Shown here: piece after piece, positions 5,069 to 6,829 of the stretch
How positions within the stretch are numbered: the first letter of the stretch is position 1
Layout: every line of letters begins with the position of its first letter
NCBI GenBank assembly: GCA_021788565.1
Contig: JAJYKO010000302.1
Location: 1-6,829 of the forward strand
DNA: 6,829 nucleotides
DNA from: Chloroflexota bacterium
GTDB taxonomy: Bacteria > Chloroflexota > UBA6077
Reading direction: 5' to 3'
Made by a program: the position numbers and the translations under genes
Notes under the pieces: generated by a model
What the model was told of the DNA's origin: nothing
The model's database searches: none
What the model saw: only the letters and a program-made list of their open reading frames with translations

Positions 5069-5758
5069 ATGAGCACTAACGTTGCCTCGAAGTCTCTTGA
5101 CCGCTTTGAGGCACGCGTGGCAGAGCACGGTCGGGTGAGAGCCCTGCTGGAATCGTTCGCCTATGTCGCGCCGTTTGGTGATCTGTTCGGCAAGTCGGTT
5201 CCATTCTACGCCGAGTCCTACTGGTACGCCCTGGGCGGTCTCACGATTCTATCGTTAGTCTTTCTGGTGCTCAGTGGCATTGTCCTGGCGTGGCTCGGCC
5301 CATTCTGGTGGCTAACCGTACCGGCAGGGCAGTATCTGAAGTCTTTCCACTACTGGAGCGCGCAGGGGTTCTTCTTCTTCGCGTTGCTCCATGCCTTTCG
5401 GGTGTGGGCGACCGGCTCGTTCAGAGGTCGCCGCATTCTGAACTGGTGGATCGGTCTCGGCATATTCATGCTAGCCATGGGCGAGAATCTCTTCGGGCTA
5501 CTCGCGCGGGGCGATTGGGAATCCCAGTTTGTGGCGATGCACTCGGATGACATGCTCTTCACCCAGCCGTTCTTCTTCCACATGTTCAGCCCGGCCGACT
5601 TCACTGCCGACCTGGCCATTCATGTGGCCCTCATCCCGGTGCTGATCGCCGCGTTTGTGTTTGCCCATGTATCGCTCGTCCGGCTTCAGGGCGTGAGTGA
5701 GCCGCTGTCGGCGCACGCTATGCCGGCAAACGACACGCAGGGAGGAAATGAATCATGA
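5069..5758 (+). CDS. Cytochrome b6-like subunit, N-terminal diheme four-helix domain only
   Basis: This is an integral membrane protein of 229 residues matching the cytochrome b N-terminal domain, which carries two b hemes for quinol-linked electron transfer. The heme ligands are visible: H94 and H108 (14 apart, SFHYW and LLHAF) in helix B, and H185 and H200 (15 apart, AIHVA and FAHVS) in helix D. The 15-residue gap is the b6 pattern rather than the 14 of mitochondrial-type cytochrome b. Helix A holds YALGG at about 53-57; plant and cyanobacterial b6 has YCLGG there, and that Cys anchors heme c_n, so it is absent here. HAFRVWATGSFRG follows helix B as in b6. No C-terminal domain with PEWY is present. 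The start at 5069 has AAGGAGG eight bases upstream. The stop overlaps the next gene's ATG (ATGA), implying translational coupling and a shared complex. Confidence 0.92.
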   Translation: MSTNVASKSLDRFEARVAEHGRVRALLESFAYVAPFGDLFGKSVPFYAESYWYALGGLTILSLVFLVLSGIVLAWLGPFWWLTVPAGQYLKSFHYWSAQGFFFFALLHAFRVWATGSFRGRRILNWWIGLGIFMLAMGENLFGLLARGDWESQFVAMHSDDMLFTQPFFFHMFSPADFTADLAIHVALIPVLIAAFVFAHVSLVRLQGVSEPLSAHAMPANDTQGGNES

Positions 5759-6829
5759 CGTCCAGCAAAGCCACGACCGAACAGGTCTCTCGTCCCGTCG
5801 AGGCGAGCGATGCTCCGCCCACTCGCCTCGTCCGGCACTGCTTCTGCAAGTATCCGATAGTGGCGGCGATCGTGCTGATCGTAGTGGCCGTGCTCGCCGC
5901 GATGGTTGGATCACCAAACTGGCCGCGTACGCAGATCGCGACCGCGGCAACCAAGGATCCTGGTGGCGCTATCCTGGCATTCACTCAGGAGTTGGATGGG
6001 ACCTCGGCTTCCTCGGCCAACGCGGACGAGAACGGGGTTGGCGATCCCGCGGAGGCCTTCGTTGTCGGGCCCTTGCGCCAGGCCGCCCCGCTCCTCCACT
6101 CTTCGGGCCTCGACGCGGCTCTCGCGGCATACGCAGCCGCCGATTCCCAGCAGCGGCTCGATTGGGCCACTGCCTACGACAAGGCCCTCGATTCGATCAC
6201 GCCGAACGCGAAGTCCGATAGTACCGACACGAGTTCCGCACCCGGTTCCAATGCCACCGACATGAGCTCGACGACCAACTCAGATGGCAGCAACATGGGT
6301 GCGACACCCAGCCCCGATTACCAGCGCATCGCTGGTCTGAAGGGCGACTTCGGCCCGGTGCCGGTTCTCACGCAGCAGGCTCTCTCCCTGGCAAAAACGG
6401 GCTACCTTGAGCAGTACCTGCTTGCCGTTAATCCGGGTCATTCCTATCACTTGGTCGACATTTGGCTCTACGACCACCCGGCCATGCTCAACGATGCGGT
6501 CGCCAACGGTTTGACCGATGACCAGTGGGGGATGGTGAAGGAGCGCGGCTTCTCCGTAGGACCGTGGTACCTGTTCCTGCCGGCTGTAATCCACGTGTTG
6601 ACCCCGAACGGCGCTGATGGCCAGGGCTTCGTGATAGATAACCTACTCCTCGCCCTGTTCTTCCTCCTTGGCATCCCACTCATCCCGGGGCTGCGCGACC
6701 TGCCCCGCCACCTCCGGCTCTATCGACTAATCTATCACTATCCGTTGGCCAATGAGCTAGAGAAGGCTGAATACCGGGCGCGGCCCGATGCCTACCACGG
6801 CCGTGAGCTCAGCCCACAGCAGACCGCGC
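5755..6829 (+). CDS. Membrane-anchored partner protein of the cytochrome b complex, unknown family, 3' end cut
   Basis: The frame stays open from an ATG at 5755 (GGAGG nine bases upstream, overlapping the cytochrome b stop) to the right edge, at least 358 residues. Seen in order: a polar N-terminus with HCFCKYP at 28-34, a membrane helix at about 34-52, a long extracytoplasmic Ala-rich region to about 145, and a Ser/Thr/Asn/Asp-rich low-complexity linker at about 148-188. A more ordered segment follows (GDFGPVPVLTQQALSLAKTGYLEQYLLA and DDQWGMVKERGFSVGPWYLFLPAVIHVL), then a strong helix near 293-311, and a basic PGLRDLPRHLRLYRLIYHYP tail on the cytoplasmic side. I do not recognise subunit IV motifs (no PEWY), a Rieske cluster or a CxxCH heme site. 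I have an unverified impression that similar proteins accompany short cytochrome b genes in Chloroflexota and Actinobacteria. The tight overlap argues that it is a structural subunit of the same complex. Confidence 0.8.
   Translation, partial: MTSSKATTEQVSRPVEASDAPPTRLVRHCFCKYPIVAAIVLIVVAVLAAMVGSPNWPRTQIATAATKDPGGAILAFTQELDGTSASSANADENGVGDPAEAFVVGPLRQAAPLLHSSGLDAALAAYAAADSQQRLDWATAYDKALDSITPNAKSDSTDTSSAPGSNATDMSSTTNSDGSNMGATPSPDYQRIAGLKGDFGPVPVLTQQALSLAKTGYLEQYLLAVNPGHSYHLVDIWLYDHPAMLNDAVANGLTDDQWGMVKERGFSVGPWYLFLPAVIHVLTPNGADGQGFVIDNLLLALFFLLGIPLIPGLRDLPRHLRLYRLIYHYPLANELEKAEYRARPDAYHGRELSPQQTA

Noticed and set aside
5697..6221. Plus-strand frame of 174 codons overlapping the cytochrome b partner gene
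   Set aside because: It is an out-of-frame, Arg/Gly-rich reading of the partner gene, which has a coupled start, ribosome site and membrane helices.
1..6829. tRNA, rRNA or CRISPR array
   Set aside because: I found no TTC-arm plus anticodon-arm pattern, no rRNA-like stretch and no regularly spaced direct repeats on either strand.

Overview
The window is GC-rich bacterial DNA with dense coding on both strands. I suspect Chloroflexota (Thermomicrobia-like) or a related high-GC lineage. The clues are the conserved C-terminal domain of the small secreted protein and the pairing of a short cytochrome b with an unfamiliar membrane partner. This is recall of family resemblance, not a search, so the taxonomic call is tentative.

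Minus-strand membrane cluster (about 1-2080, transcribed leftwards). In transcription order it encodes a DoxX/DoxD-like four-helix protein, a DUF2892 (YgaP transmembrane-like) protein, a 41-residue one-helix peptide with a His-rich N-terminus, and an EamA/DMT-family transporter whose C-terminus runs off the left edge. All four are membrane proteins. The first three may share a role in sulfur, redox or metal stress, but only family membership supports that.

Mobile intron (2308-4195, minus strand). A group IIC intron of 1,888 bases appears complete. It has the GTGCG 5' end, domain I motifs, an intact 482-residue reverse transcriptase/maturase with a YADD active site, a 34-nt domain V with a CGC triad, and a domain VI ending in CTACTCGAT. 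It sits directly behind the stem and T-tract of a rho-independent terminator, the known target preference of class C introns. The reading frame of the reverse transcriptase stops inside domain V.

Secreted protein and divergent control region (4196-5068). The interrupted terminator belongs to a minus-strand gene for a 143-residue exported protein with a Gly/Met/Pro-rich linker and a compact Trp-rich C-terminal domain. Its upstream region, shared with the rightward genes, holds a perfect 26-bp palindrome with a related half-site 57 bp away, a strong operator candidate.

Rightward respiratory operon (5069-6829). The first gene encodes a cytochrome b6-like subunit with only the N-terminal four-helix, two-heme domain. 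The second overlaps it by 4 bases and encodes a membrane-anchored protein with a large extracytoplasmic region. It is not a recognisable subunit IV and is cut by the right edge. Together they look like the core of a non-canonical cytochrome b complex and are the most interesting biology here.
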